From NCBI GenBank assembly GCA_013204105.1, contig JABMOM010000020.1, forward strand, positions 186,001-250,000: 64,000 bases of DNA, in the 5' to 3' direction. Under the pieces are notes generated by a model. It ran no database searches, was not told the DNA's origin, and saw nothing but the letters and a program-made list of their open reading frames with translations. Below, piece after piece: positions 43,387 to 52,161 of the stretch; positions within the stretch are counted from its first letter, which is position 1; every line of letters starts with the position of its first letter. This DNA comes from Flavobacteriales bacterium. Lineage in GTDB: Bacteria > Bacteroidota > Bacteroidia > Flavobacteriales_G > Salibacteraceae. Position numbers and translations under genes: made by a program.

Positions 43387-44526
43387 CTATGAATGGCGTA
43401 CTGCCGACAAACGCCTGAACATCACGAGTACGGACAAGAATAGGACAGCAAGTGCCGCAATAGCAAATCGCAAGTAGAGCTGTGTTTTAGAGAGGTCTGC
43501 TCTCGCTGCTTTGAGTTCTGCAGCGAGTGAGTTGTTCACCCGGGACTTCTCTTCGAGATTATACTTTGCTTCTACAAAGGCTATCAGTTCTTGGTTCTTC
43601 TTGAACTCCTTCTCCTTGATGAAAGTCATCAGTTGTTTGGTATATTTTTCGGCGCCATCAATGTCCCCTAGGGCAGCATTCGCTTTCACCAATCGAAGTA
43701 AGGTAGAGTCTCGTTGATTCTCGTACTCAATGGAATCCGAAAGCACGAGTGAATATTCTAATGCCTCTACCGCTTCCTTCATTCTGCCTAGGTGCATGAG
43801 GGTATGTCCTCTTCTTTGGTTCACTACCACTTCTCCTGTAGCGTCGTCGGTGAATTGATACAATACATCCATGCGCTTGTAAATGTCTAGCGCATCCTTG
43901 TACTTGTGCTGTGATTCGAGGGCATAGCCCAATTCGCTCATACAAGACAGCACGTAATGTTCTTCTTCTAACTCATCAAAAATCTCCACCGCCAATTTGA
44001 AATTGGTGATGGCACTGTCGAACTGATTCAGCTCCACCTCGGCCATTCCGATGGCCATGATGATTTGCGCCTCACCCACACCTCGTTGATCTTGATTCAA
44101 TTCCAAGGCCAGTTCAAGCCGTTCCTTGGCGTCTCGATATCGACCACTCATTTGACATACGCCACTCATGTTCTGAAGAGCGCCTATTTGAGTCGCCGTA
44201 TCTTTCAATCGCTTACTACGTTTCCAAATGTCATAGAAGTACTTCAGCGCTGGACCATAATCATTGTGCATGCTGGCGCGGATTCCCTGAAGGCTTCGAA
44301 TGGTTGCAAAATATGTCGAATCGCCAATTGCCAGCGTCTTTTTTTCGACCACCGAAATGATCGAATCTAGCTTTTTGGGATTGGAGTAAACATATTCCTG
44401 TGCTTTCGCAACGAGAGCCTCCAATTCATCCTGTGCCCCTTCAGAAGCGAGCGCGGTAGAATTGATTGTCAACATGCCACAAACGAGCATGAACAGGGCG
44501 ATAGGTTTAGTAAGATGTTGTTTCAT
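43387..44526 (-). CDS. TPR protein with C-terminal membrane helix, sensor-like without output domain
   Basis: 379 residues: signal peptide ('PIALFMLVCGMLTINSTALAS'), about six TPRs ('LQNMSGVCQMSGRYRDAKERLELALEL', 'HYVLSCMSELGYALESQHKYKDALDIYKRM'), a coiled coil ('YNLEEKSRVNNSLAAELKAARADLSKTQ') and a membrane helix ('YLRFAIAALAVLFLSVLVMF') that ends 10 residues before the stop. In this phylum the same layout normally continues into a histidine kinase or LuxR DNA-binding domain. Here it stops, and I see no frame continuation in the 34 bases downstream. Confidence 0.8.
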   Translation of the reverse strand: MKQHLTKPIALFMLVCGMLTINSTALASEGAQDELEALVAKAQEYVYSNPKKLDSIISVVEKKTLAIGDSTYFATIRSLQGIRASMHNDYGPALKYFYDIWKRSKRLKDTATQIGALQNMSGVCQMSGRYRDAKERLELALELNQDQRGVGEAQIIMAIGMAEVELNQFDSAITNFKLAVEIFDELEEEHYVLSCMSELGYALESQHKYKDALDIYKRMDVLYQFTDDATGEVVVNQRRGHTLMHLGRMKEAVEALEYSLVLSDSIEYENQRDSTLLRLVKANAALGDIDGAEKYTKQLMTFIKEKEFKKNQELIAFVEAKYNLEEKSRVNNSLAAELKAARADLSKTQLYLRFAIAALAVLFLSVLVMFRRLSAVRHS

Positions 44527-44600
44527 AATGCAGACTGAAGATAAATATAAAGCTTCTTGTTGATAACTCGCAAGTCCAAGACTGAAAAGAGGCTTATTAA

Positions 44601-44626
44601 CTTCCCAACGTGCTCACGGTGGGAAG
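44601..44626. promoter_or_regulatory. Operator-like inverted repeat ahead of the lipoprotein gene
   Basis: CTTCCCA-a-CGTG-ct-CACG-g-TGGGAAG, a 26-base near-perfect dyad between divergent genes. A promoter-like TTG at 44635 and TACTTTCG at 44656-44663 (one mismatch to TAnnTTTG) lie downstream of it, so the dyad would sit around position -60, where activators bind. Confidence 0.5.
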
Positions 44627-44705
44627 CTAAAGCATTGATGAGAATACCGTTGCCCTACTTTCGACCCCAACAAATCAAAACCTTAAACCTTAAACTCTAT
44701 TTGTT

Positions 44706-45245
44706 ATGAAAAAGCTAGTTATGGCCGTTGTTATTGTTGCCGCTATGGTAGGATGTTCTAAAGAATCAGAAGTTGCGTTAAACGAGGCGGGCTACGATCG
44801 CGCTGAGCAAAGCAGCAGTGGAAGTTTCGATGTAGGAACCGTTGGTGCGAATGGCGTTGCCGTCATCACCTATGACATGTTAGAATTAACCGAGCTAGTT
44901 GCGTGCGCCGTTTCCGAAGCTTCAGCTACCTCTCTCGTGATAGAATACGTTTCAAGCGTTGGGTACTACCTATCGGGTGTTGGAGTGAGCGCTGGATCAA
45001 ACACGACGTTCTCGATCGAATTGACGAACGACAATGGAACCTTGAGCTGGGAAGACAATGCAGTGATCTTCACTTGCGAGACCACTTCAACCACCCCATG
45101 CGACCTTGACGTAGTCAGCGCGCAGACCTACGATTGCAGCAATAGCGCCGGAAGTTGTGGACAAACCGTAATCGGAGGAGATAACGGATCCGCTTACGCA
45201 TCTTGCAACTGGCCTTGGAAGGTGATTGGTAAGACAAAGAATTAA
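44706..45245 (+). CDS. Hypothetical lipoprotein
   Basis: 179 residues. 'MKKLVMAVVIVAAMVGC' is a lipoprotein signal with lipobox MVGC. The body is rich in Ser, Thr, Gly and Val with six further Cys late in the sequence ('TTPCDLDVVSAQTYDCSNSAGSCGQT', 'SYASCNWPWK'-like end). It probably folds as a small surface beta protein. It is preceded by an operator-like dyad and tandem CCTTAAA repeats and followed by a terminator, so it is a single-gene unit. The family is unknown. Confidence 0.7.
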   Translation: MKKLVMAVVIVAAMVGCSKESEVALNEAGYDRAEQSSSGSFDVGTVGANGVAVITYDMLELTELVACAVSEASATSLVIEYVSSVGYYLSGVGVSAGSNTTFSIELTNDNGTLSWEDNAVIFTCETTSTTPCDLDVVSAQTYDCSNSAGSCGQTVIGGDNGSAYASCNWPWKVIGKTKN

Positions 45246-45262
45246 AAGAGAAGGTTTAAGGA

Positions 45263-45289
45263 GCCCTGCCTTCGGGCGGGGCATTTTTT
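45263..45289 (+). terminator. Rho-independent terminator
   Basis: GCCCTGCC-ttcg-GGCGGGGC followed by ATTTTTT, after the lipoprotein gene. In the other direction there is no T-run, so it mainly serves the plus strand. Confidence 0.9.
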
Positions 45290-45291
45290 CC

Positions 45292-47055
45292 TTAACTGAT
45301 CTTCCGCATTCGAATACTCAGTGGTGTGATCTCCAAGTATTCATCGTCGCGGATATACTCCATCGCTTCTTCTAAGGAGAAACGAATCTTAGGAGCAACC
45401 TTTGCAGCGTCATCGGTACCCGAAGCCCTTACGTTTGAGAGTTTCTTGCCTTTGATCACATTCACCTCCAGGTCATTGTCACGAGAGTGCTCACCAATTA
45501 CCTGCCCTTTGTAGACCTGTTCATTAGGATCAATGAAAAACCTACCTCGATCTTGCAGACGATCGATGGCATAGGTTAAGGCTTGTCCGACCTCACTTGA
45601 GACCAACGCGCCTTTTTCATTCACATCGATCTCTCCTTTTACAGGCTTAAATTCTCTGAAACGGTGCGTCATTACTGCCTCCCCGGCTGTAGCCGTAAGG
45701 ATTCTATTTCGCAGACCAATCAGTCCACGGGAAGGAATGTCAAACTCCAGATGCTGCACATCTCCTTTACCTTCCATGATGAGAAGGTCTCCCTTCCTTT
45801 GGGTGACGAGCTCGATTGCTTTTCCACTGTACTCTTCCGGCACGTCGATGACTAAGGTCTCGTAAGGCTCACATTTGTGTCCGTCGATCTCCTTTACAAT
45901 TACTCTTGGCTTCCCTACTTGAAGTTCATATCCTTCGCGACGCATGGTTTCAATAAGAATACTAAGGTGAAGGACTCCTCGCCCGAAGACGTTGAATTTA
46001 TCCTCGCTATCCGTATCCTCCACTCTCAGCGCAAGGTTCTTTTCAGTCTCCTTATAAAGACGATCACGCAAGTGACGTGACGTAACGAACTTGCCCTCTT
46101 TTCCGAAGAAAGGAGAGTTGTTGATGGTGAACAACATGCTCATGGTCGGCTCGTCCACTTGGATGCGCTTCAAAGCTTCCGGGTTGTCGAACGATGCAAC
46201 GGTATCCCCGATCTCGAAATCTACCATTCCAACGATGGCACACAAATCGCCACTTCTCACTTTTTTCACTTGTTGTCGACCAAGACCCTCAAATACAAAG
46301 AGCTCCTTGACACGATTGCGCTTCTTGGTGCCGTCTCTTTTCATCAGGAAGTAATCCTTTCCCTCTTCGAGATCACCACGGTATACCTTTCCAATGGCGA
46401 TCCGCCCCTTGAAACTGCTGAAGTCCAAGGACGAAATTTGCATTTGCGTATCACCTTCCATATAAGGAGCATTCGGAATCTCCTCTATGATAGTGTCGAG
46501 TAACTCAACGATATCGGTGGTTTGACGCTTCCAATCCTTGCTCATCCATCCATGCTTGGATGAACCGTAAAGGGTTTCGAAGCTGAGCTGATCTTCTGTA
46601 GCATCTAGGTTAAACATGAGATCAAATACCTGCTCATGTACCTCGTCTGGACGACAGTTTTCCTTGTCGACCTTATTGACTACCACGATTGGCTTCAAAT
46701 TCAATTCGACGGCCTTGCCCAACACAAAACGTGTTTGCGGCATCGGTCCTTCGAAGGCATCAACCAACAAAAGAACTCCATCGGCCATTTTGAGCACGCG
46801 CTCCACTTCTCCACCAAAGTCGGCGTGACCAGGAGTATCAATGATGTTGATCTTCACTCCCTTGTATTGAATCGAAACGTTCTTAGAAAGAATGGTAATC
46901 CCTCTTTCCCGTTCAAGGTCATTGCTGTCGAGAATGAGGTCGCCGGTCTCTTTTCGTTCGTCAGAAATCTGAGCGAATTGAATGATCTTATCTACGAGCG
47001 TTGTCTTGCCATGGTCGACGTGAGCGATGATGGCGATGTTTCTTATGGATTGCAC
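45292..47055 (-). CDS. typA: Ribosome-associated GTPase TypA/BipA
   Basis: 587 residues from a GTG start at 47055. '[20 protein letters not shown]' (G1), '[13 protein letters not shown]' (G2), '[18 protein letters not shown]' (G3) and '[15 protein letters not shown]' (G4) are the GTPase motifs; domains II, III and V and the TypA C-terminal domain follow ('[31 protein letters not shown]'). TypA helps 50S assembly and stress or cold growth. A TACCTTTG promoter box lies about 30 bases upstream. Confidence 0.96.
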   Translation of the reverse strand: MQSIRNIAIIAHVDHGKTTLVDKIIQFAQISDERKETGDLILDSNDLERERGITILSKNVSIQYKGVKINIIDTPGHADFGGEVERVLKMADGVLLLVDAFEGPMPQTRFVLGKAVELNLKPIVVVNKVDKENCRPDEVHEQVFDLMFNLDATEDQLSFETLYGSSKHGWMSKDWKRQTTDIVELLDTIIEEIPNAPYMEGDTQMQISSLDFSSFKGRIAIGKVYRGDLEEGKDYFLMKRDGTKKRNRVKELFVFEGLGRQQVKKVRSGDLCAIVGMVDFEIGDTVASFDNPEALKRIQVDEPTMSMLFTINNSPFFGKEGKFVTSRHLRDRLYKETEKNLALRVEDTDSEDKFNVFGRGVLHLSILIETMRREGYELQVGKPRVIVKEIDGHKCEPYETLVIDVPEEYSGKAIELVTQRKGDLLIMEGKGDVQHLEFDIPSRGLIGLRNRILTATAGEAVMTHRFREFKPVKGEIDVNEKGALVSSEVGQALTYAIDRLQDRGRFFIDPNEQVYKGQVIGEHSRDNDLEVNVIKGKKLSNVRASGTDDAAKVAPKIRFSLEEAMEYIRDDEYLEITPLSIRMRKIS

Positions 47056-47083
47056 TGCTTTATTGCCTTTGAATTTGCGGGTG

Positions 47084-47091
47084 CAAAGGTA
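47084..47091 (-). promoter_or_regulatory. typA promoter -7 box
   Basis: TACCTTTG followed by CACCC on the minus strand matches TAnnTTTG exactly. The GTG start of typA is about 29 bases downstream. A -33 TTTA-like element lies about 16 bases upstream. Confidence 0.55.
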
Positions 47092-47205
47092 CTTCTAATT
47101 AATCCAGTAAATAGCAGAGAAACAATTTATTAATGTCCAGAATTGCCGCCGCCGATTCTTCCTAGAATGGACAGATCCCTTTCTGACGACTTCAATAGGT
47201 GGAAA

Positions 47206-48150
47206 TTAAATTACAACGACCGTCTTGTTCTCTTCATTCTCCATCAAGCCTTTTGGCAAGGCGATCATTATTTCAGAGCGCAAGGCGTTGATCAGGGAAG
47301 CCTTCAGGCCAGAGCGTCGGGTGACCGTGCTGATTTCCCGAACGGGGTTCTTATCACTGATGAACTTGACACAATCCAAACGGTCTTCACTCAGGGCGTC
47401 CAAGGCTAATTCCGGAATAATGGTGCTCCCTCCTTCCTTTTCCACCAAGCGCATCAACGTTTCGATGGAACCGCTCTCGTAATTGACATCTAAGCTTCTG
47501 AATTCAGTTTGGTCAAGCGAACAAAGGTTGAAGGTTTGATTGCGGAAGCAATTCCCTTCGCTCAATATCCACAGCTTATCCTCTAATATTTGATCGATTG
47601 AGACACGATTGCCCAGCTTTTTCGCAATCGACGCATTCGCATAGAGCAACATCTTTTCATAGAACAAAGGGGTTTCCTTTATTCCACTCGAATTCAAAGG
47701 GGTCGAGAGTATCCCTACATCCAAGTTTTCATGTTGAAGTTTGTCTAAAATGACTTCCGTTTTATACTCCGTGATCGACAATTCTACCTTTGGATACCTT
47801 CGCAAGAAGTCCCCGAGAAATAGCGGAATCAAATAAGGGGCAAGGGTTGGGATGATGCCTACTGACAAGCTTCCGGCCACCTCTCCTTTGCTCTCTGAAA
47901 TGATATCGTCAATCACCTTCAGTTCATCCATGGAGCTGCGGGCCTGCTCCACGATGCGTATGCCCAATTCGGTAAAGACCAACGGCTGCCTGGATCGATC
48001 TATGATAACCACTCCCAAGTCATTCTCCAATTTTTTGATCTGCATGCTGAGCGTCGGCTGAGAAACGAAGCAATGCTCTGCGGCCTTGCTGAAGTTCTTA
48101 TGCACATCCAATGCAATCAGATAATTCAACTGTTGTATCGTATAGTTCAT
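47206..48150 (-). CDS. oxyR: OxyR-type LysR-family regulator
   Basis: 314 residues. The winged HTH is at 1-60 ('NFSKAAEHCFVSQPTLSMQIKKLENDLG'), then the LysR effector domain. Cys201 and Cys210 in 'SEGNCFRNQTFNLCSL' match the spacing of the redox pair Cys199/Cys208 of E. coli OxyR, so peroxide sensing by a disulfide is likely. It is divergent from dps, with an OxyR-like operator over its own start codon, which fits autorepression together with dps activation. Confidence 0.92.
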   Translation of the reverse strand: MNYTIQQLNYLIALDVHKNFSKAAEHCFVSQPTLSMQIKKLENDLGVVIIDRSRQPLVFTELGIRIVEQARSSMDELKVIDDIISESKGEVAGSLSVGIIPTLAPYLIPLFLGDFLRRYPKVELSITEYKTEVILDKLQHENLDVGILSTPLNSSGIKETPLFYEKMLLYANASIAKKLGNRVSIDQILEDKLWILSEGNCFRNQTFNLCSLDQTEFRSLDVNYESGSIETLMRLVEKEGGSTIIPELALDALSEDRLDCVKFISDKNPVREISTVTRRSGLKASLINALRSEIMIALPKGLMENEENKTVVVI

Positions 48151-48177
48151 ATCTATTCAAAGATAAAATATATCGAT
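48142..48177. promoter_or_regulatory. OxyR-type operator between oxyR and dps
   Basis: ATAGttcatatCTAT at 48142-48156 is an exact ATAG-N7-CTAT dyad, the known OxyR half-unit. Six bases later ATAAaatatatCGAT (48163-48177) is a weaker second dyad; the E. coli spacing would be seven. The first dyad covers the oxyR start codon (48148-48150). Confidence 0.65.
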
Positions 48178-48212
48178 TTGATTTAACACTTACACTGCTG
48201 GATCTTTACTCC

Positions 48213-48692
48213 ATGAAAAACACAAATACACAAAGCATTGGTTTAAAGCCCGAAAGAGCGACCGAACTCGCCTTGAAATTGAATGAACTCCTGGCTAATT
48301 ATTCCGTTCACTATCAAAATTTAAGAGGCTTTCATTGGAACATCAAAGGCACTGGTTTCTTCGAACTGCACGCTAAATTCGAAGATATGTACCTCATCGC
48401 GAACGAGGCCATCGACGAAATCGCAGAGCGTATCCTGACCTTAGAGCACACCCCGCTCCACTCGTATGCCGACTACTTAGAACGATCAGAAGTGACGGTC
48501 GCGAAGGAACTTGTCACTTCACGTGACACGGTTGGCGCAACTATACAAGGCCTTCAGACACTGTTGAGCCATGAAAGAGTCATCTTGGAATTGTCAGGGA
48601 AGGTAGGCGATGAAGGAACCAACGCTTTGATGAGCGATTATATCAGGGCGCAGGAGAAATTATGCTGGATGCTAAAAGCATATTTGAGCTAA
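48213..48692 (+). CDS. dps: Dps-type ferritin-like DNA-protection protein
   Basis: About 159 residues from the ATG at 48213; the track start 34 codons upstream would run through the operator and into oxyR. 'YQNLRGFHWNIKGTGFFELHAKFEDMYLIANEAIDEIAERI' carries the inter-subunit ferroxidase residues (His, His, Asp, Glu). 'LEHTPLHSYADYLERSEV' follows. It oxidises and stores iron with peroxide and shields DNA. It is divergent from oxyR. Confidence 0.95.
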   Translation: MKNTNTQSIGLKPERATELALKLNELLANYSVHYQNLRGFHWNIKGTGFFELHAKFEDMYLIANEAIDEIAERILTLEHTPLHSYADYLERSEVTVAKELVTSRDTVGATIQGLQTLLSHERVILELSGKVGDEGTNALMSDYIRAQEKLCWMLKAYLS

Positions 48693-48720
48693 AACATTCA
48701 TAGGTAGTAGGTTGATAGAT

Positions 48721-48760
48721 AAGAAAGCTTCGTCACTCACCGATGGTGCTTTCTCTTTTT
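48721..48760 (+). terminator. Terminator after dps
   Basis: AGAAAGC ... GCTTTCT stem with an inner CACC-gat-GGTG stem, followed by CTCTTTTTG. Confidence 0.7.
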
Positions 48761-48797
48761 GTTATGCCGAACGAAAAACATTTAAGTTCTTTGCCGA

Positions 48798-49625
48798 ATG
48801 AAGATTGGCGAGATGAATACCTTGAAGGTGCAGCGTACAGTGAGCATTGGAGTGTTCTTGGCCGACGACCTGGGCATGGAAGTATTGCTTCCCAAGCGAT
48901 ATGTGCCTGCTGGCCTTAAAGACGAGGATAGTCTTGATGTATTCATCTATCGAGACTCTGAAGACCGAACCATTGCAACAACAGAGGTGCCGAAGGCGAA
49001 AGTGAATCAGCTGGCCTTCTTAGAAGTTGTTGCTGAATCAGGCCCTGGTGCTTTTCTTGACTGGGGTTTGCCAAAAGATTTGATGGTTCCAAAAAAGGAG
49101 CAAACCCATCCCCTGCTCATCGGAAACACGTATTTGTTCTATGTATACCTAGACAGTCTTACGCAGCGCATGGCCGCGTCTACGCGATTGTCAAAGTTTT
49201 TGTCAGAACTCCCTGAAAACTTAAAACCAAAGCAGGAAGTTGAGATCATCGTCTGGCAGACCCACGAATTAGGGTACCAGGTGGTGGTGAATGAGGAATG
49301 CCTGGGCATGCTGTACAGCGATCAAGTGCATATACCAGTGAATGTAGGGCAGCGCATGAAGGCGTATGTAAATCAGATTCGTCCGGATGGAAGGGTCGAC
49401 GTACTGCTTCAAAAACCCGGCTACGATCATGTAGCAGATGCTAGCAAAACGATACTGGACCGACTCAAAGCCAACGATGGAAGACTCAAGCTCACGGATA
49501 AGTCATCTCCAGCTGAGATTGAAGGCCAGCTTGGCATGAGTAAGAAATCCTTTAAGAAGGCCATCGGCGCACTCTACAAGCATCGAAAGATCGTGATCGA
49601 AGACAAGGGAATTCGGCTTATTTGA
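48798..49625 (+). CDS. cvfB: S1-like RNA-binding protein CvfB
   Basis: 275 residues of the CvfB/YitL type: four beta-barrel units and a C-terminal winged helix. Visible features are 'VSIGVFLADDLGMEVLLPKRYVP', 'GPGAFLDWGLPKDLMVPKKEQ' (the characteristic GAFLDWG), 'GYQVVVNEECLGMLYSDQ' and the winged-helix end 'EIEGQLGMSKKSFKKAIGALYKHRKIVIEDKGIRL'. It binds RNA and influences translation or virulence factors in Firmicutes. The stop codon overlaps the end of the convergent flavoprotein gene by 8 bases. Confidence 0.93.
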   Translation: MKIGEMNTLKVQRTVSIGVFLADDLGMEVLLPKRYVPAGLKDEDSLDVFIYRDSEDRTIATTEVPKAKVNQLAFLEVVAESGPGAFLDWGLPKDLMVPKKEQTHPLLIGNTYLFYVYLDSLTQRMAASTRLSKFLSELPENLKPKQEVEIIVWQTHELGYQVVVNEECLGMLYSDQVHIPVNVGQRMKAYVNQIRPDGRVDVLLQKPGYDHVADASKTILDRLKANDGRLKLTDKSSPAEIEGQLGMSKKSFKKAIGALYKHRKIVIEDKGIRLI

Positions 49626-50838
49626 GTTGACCCGCGATCCAAGCAGTTGTCCAAGCTGCCTGGAAATTGAATCCTCCTGTAACTCCATCGATATCCATCA
49701 CCTCGCCCGCGAAGTATAGTTCGGGCGCTTGCTTACTCTTTGAAGTCATGGGATCTACCTCGGTCAGGTCGATCCCTCCAGCGGTTACAAACTCTTCTTT
49801 GAAGGTCGTTTTTCCCTGCACTTCATAGACATCGTTTGTCAAGACATTTAAGAGCCGATTGCGCTCTTTTTTCCCGAGGTCGATCCATCGCTTTTCGGAC
49901 GTAATTCCGCTGCGTTCAACGAGCCATTCCCACAAGCGTGTAGGTAAGGGAGTGGGATTCTCATTGATAATCTTTTTTCTTGACGGCACCACTGCTCCCC
50001 AATCGACGGACGCGCGCCATGTCTCTTCATCCACATCACCTAACCAATTGATCTGTAAATGGAAAGCGTATCCAACCTCCTGTAAGTGTCGAGCGGCAAA
50101 CGCGCTGGTTCTCAAGACTGCTGGCCCGCTTAATCCCCAATGGGTTATCAGTACTGGTCCGATTGACTCATGCTGAGTCCCTTGCACCCTCACCTTGACT
50201 TGTTGGGTGCTCACTCCCGCTAATACACATATCGACGAATCTGCAAAATTGAATGTGAAGAGCGACGGCACGGGTGGTACAACAGTATGACCGACTTGAC
50301 GCAGCCAATCAAACCCTTCCGATTTGGGGCTTCCGCCTGCAGCTACAATTATCTTATCTGCTCTTATGCTGTTATCCTCACCTCTCACTTCCCACAAGCG
50401 TAGGTCTTCGATCCATTTGAGTTCCTTCACTTTCCATGACTTGAGCAATTCAATGTCTTTCTGCTTTGCCTCTCCCATAAAGAGATCAATCACCGATTGT
50501 GAATCATCGGTGACCGGAAACATTCGCCCATCCGCCTCTGTCTTCAACACTAAACCTCTCTCCATAAACCACCCCACGGTATCATTGACGGCAAATGTTC
50601 GAAAAGCCTTTTTGAGGTAAGCCCCGCCTCTCGGGTAATGGTGCAATAAGTCTTTGATATTGAATGCGGAATGTGTGACGTTGCATCGACCACCGCCGCT
50701 CACTTTTACCTTAGATAAAATTTTATTACTGCCTTCCAGAATAGTGACATGCGCATCTGCGTGATGCTGCTTTACAGAAAGGGCTGCGAAGAAACCCGCA
50801 GCTCCTCCTCCAATGACAACGACTTTGATGTTGATCAA
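49618..50838 (-). CDS. BaiN/HI0933-family flavoprotein
   Basis: 406 residues from a TTG start at 50838, forced because the FAD-binding 'VVVIGGGAAGFFAALSV' begins at residue 6 and the TTG overlaps the stop codon of the permease gene (TTGA). 'KVKVSGGGRCNVTH' and 'TAGGIDLTEVDPMTSKSKQAPELYFAGEVMDIDGVTGGFNFQAAW' are typical of the HI0933/YhiN family of NAD(P)/FAD-dependent oxidoreductases. The substrate is unknown; BaiN members act on bile acids in gut bacteria, which is unlikely here. Confidence 0.92.
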   Translation of the reverse strand: MINIKVVVIGGGAAGFFAALSVKQHHADAHVTILEGSNKILSKVKVSGGGRCNVTHSAFNIKDLLHHYPRGGAYLKKAFRTFAVNDTVGWFMERGLVLKTEADGRMFPVTDDSQSVIDLFMGEAKQKDIELLKSWKVKELKWIEDLRLWEVRGEDNSIRADKIIVAAGGSPKSEGFDWLRQVGHTVVPPVPSLFTFNFADSSICVLAGVSTQQVKVRVQGTQHESIGPVLITHWGLSGPAVLRTSAFAARHLQEVGYAFHLQINWLGDVDEETWRASVDWGAVVPSRKKIINENPTPLPTRLWEWLVERSGITSEKRWIDLGKKERNRLLNVLTNDVYEVQGKTTFKEEFVTAGGIDLTEVDPMTSKSKQAPELYFAGEVMDIDGVTGGFNFQAAWTTAWIAGQLK

Positions 50839-51902
50839 TGCTTAAGGATGTATCGCTTATAGTAGGCCAGTACGATGGACGTAAGCGGAATAGCGATGAT
50901 AATTCCAACAACGCCAAGAAGGCTTCCCCATATACTCAGAGAGAGCAGGATGATCGCTGGGTTGAATCCACTAAACGCACCCATAAAGTAAGGTGTGAGT
51001 AGGATGTCTTGCACTAATTGTACAAGCGTAAAGACAAGTAAGACGAATACAAGCATCATCCAAAAACTCTCTTGCGTTTGTAATGCGTGCAACGCAGCCA
51101 AGCCAATTGCAGGAATGATTCCGAGCAATTGAGCATAGGGTATGTAGTTCATCAGGCCAAGAACAATCCCAAGGGAAATCGCAAAAGGAAGTCCGATGAT
51201 TTTGAATCCGACGGCGAATAGGATGGCTACGCAAACCACTATTTTGGTTTGTGCCCTAAAGTACCCGTTCATCCCCTCCTCCATATCATTCGCCAATTGC
51301 ACCACAAAACCCTTGAATTTTTCCGGCAGTAGAGTTTGCCAATCCTTTGACAGCTTGTCGTAATCAAGCATCAGGAAGACAAGGTAAAGTACATAGGTTA
51401 CGATTCCAAAGAGCGCTCCAACAACTCCAACAACACTCGACATCAAGTCCCATACGCTTGTTAGCGCCGTAACTGCCTTGTCCGTAAAAGCTTCTTGAGC
51501 AATCACATCTTGCCACTGCAGGTTGTTTAAAAACCCATTGAGCTGAATGGCCATGTCTTGAGGTATCCATCCTGGCCATTCTAAGTTGCTTAATTGGGAG
51601 GTGAGCAGCTCTTTGAGGGATTCAATTTCTTCAGCTATTGCTGGTATGAAGAGGATCATCAATAAAACAAACGATAGAAACAGCGCGGTGAGCGTAAGCA
51701 AGACCGACAGCACTCTTCTCTTAAGTAAGCGTTGCACCTTTCCAACGATTGGTTCTAGCAGATATGCCGTCAACCAAGCAGCAAAGAAGGGTATCAAGAC
51801 AGCCGATAACTTATCGAGTAAAAAGTAGACACCTACTACCACGAATACGCCGAGAAGCAATCGGACGAAGCGATCGAAGTCAAAAGGTTTATCGAAAATC
51901 AT
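50835..51902 (-). CDS. AI-2E-family transporter (PerM/YdiK-like permease)
   Basis: About 355 residues from the ATG at 51902; the track start at 51992 has no helix before it. Several membrane helices ('FVRLLLGVFVVVGVYFLLDKLSAVLIPFF', 'VLSVLLTLTALFLSFVLLMILFI'), and the conserved 'LGLMNYIPYAQLLGIIPAIGLA' and 'DILLTPYFMGAFSGFNPAIILLSLSIWGSLLGVVGIIIAIPLTS'. Members export small molecules or act as Na+/H+ antiporters; the substrate is not known here. It is coupled to the flavoprotein gene by a 4-base overlap. Confidence 0.92.
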   Translation of the reverse strand: MIFDKPFDFDRFVRLLLGVFVVVGVYFLLDKLSAVLIPFFAAWLTAYLLEPIVGKVQRLLKRRVLSVLLTLTALFLSFVLLMILFIPAIAEEIESLKELLTSQLSNLEWPGWIPQDMAIQLNGFLNNLQWQDVIAQEAFTDKAVTALTSVWDLMSSVVGVVGALFGIVTYVLYLVFLMLDYDKLSKDWQTLLPEKFKGFVVQLANDMEEGMNGYFRAQTKIVVCVAILFAVGFKIIGLPFAISLGIVLGLMNYIPYAQLLGIIPAIGLAALHALQTQESFWMMLVFVLLVFTLVQLVQDILLTPYFMGAFSGFNPAIILLSLSIWGSLLGVVGIIIAIPLTSIVLAYYKRYILKH

Positions 51903-51998
51903 GCGAACAAAGATGAAGAATTGAAAAGTATTGAAGAATGAAGTACTACCGAATCCTATACTCGAGGAATGGACCGTTACTGAATTTCGCAAACTAAC

Positions 51999-52158
51999 TC
52001 ACGACCTCAGAAGATCAACGCATAGAATACTTAAGAAATAGTGCCGTCCTGGAGTCTTTTTACCTGGATGCTCCTTCATCTTCCCTTCAAAATAGATGTC
52101 CTTGAACTTCTTGCCAATTTCTCGTATCTCTTTCCAGAACGGATCAAGAAATCGGCGG
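51999..52158 (-). pseudogene. Possible gene remnant (start-less ORF)
   Basis: On the minus strand one frame reads '...IEHRRFLDPFWKEIREIGKKF' and continues 'GKMKEHPGKKTPGRHYFLSI' to a TGA. It looks coding (basic and aromatic, with a clear HPGKKTPGRHYF) but has no start codon until an internal ATG that leaves 26 residues. It lies between the PhzF-like gene and the permease gene. It may be a remnant, or chance. Confidence 0.3.
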
Positions 52159-52161
52159 TGT

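Noticed and set aside
43387-44526. Frameshifted histidine kinase
   Set aside because: No kinase-like sequence was found in any frame in the bases downstream, which lead straight into the neighbouring gene.
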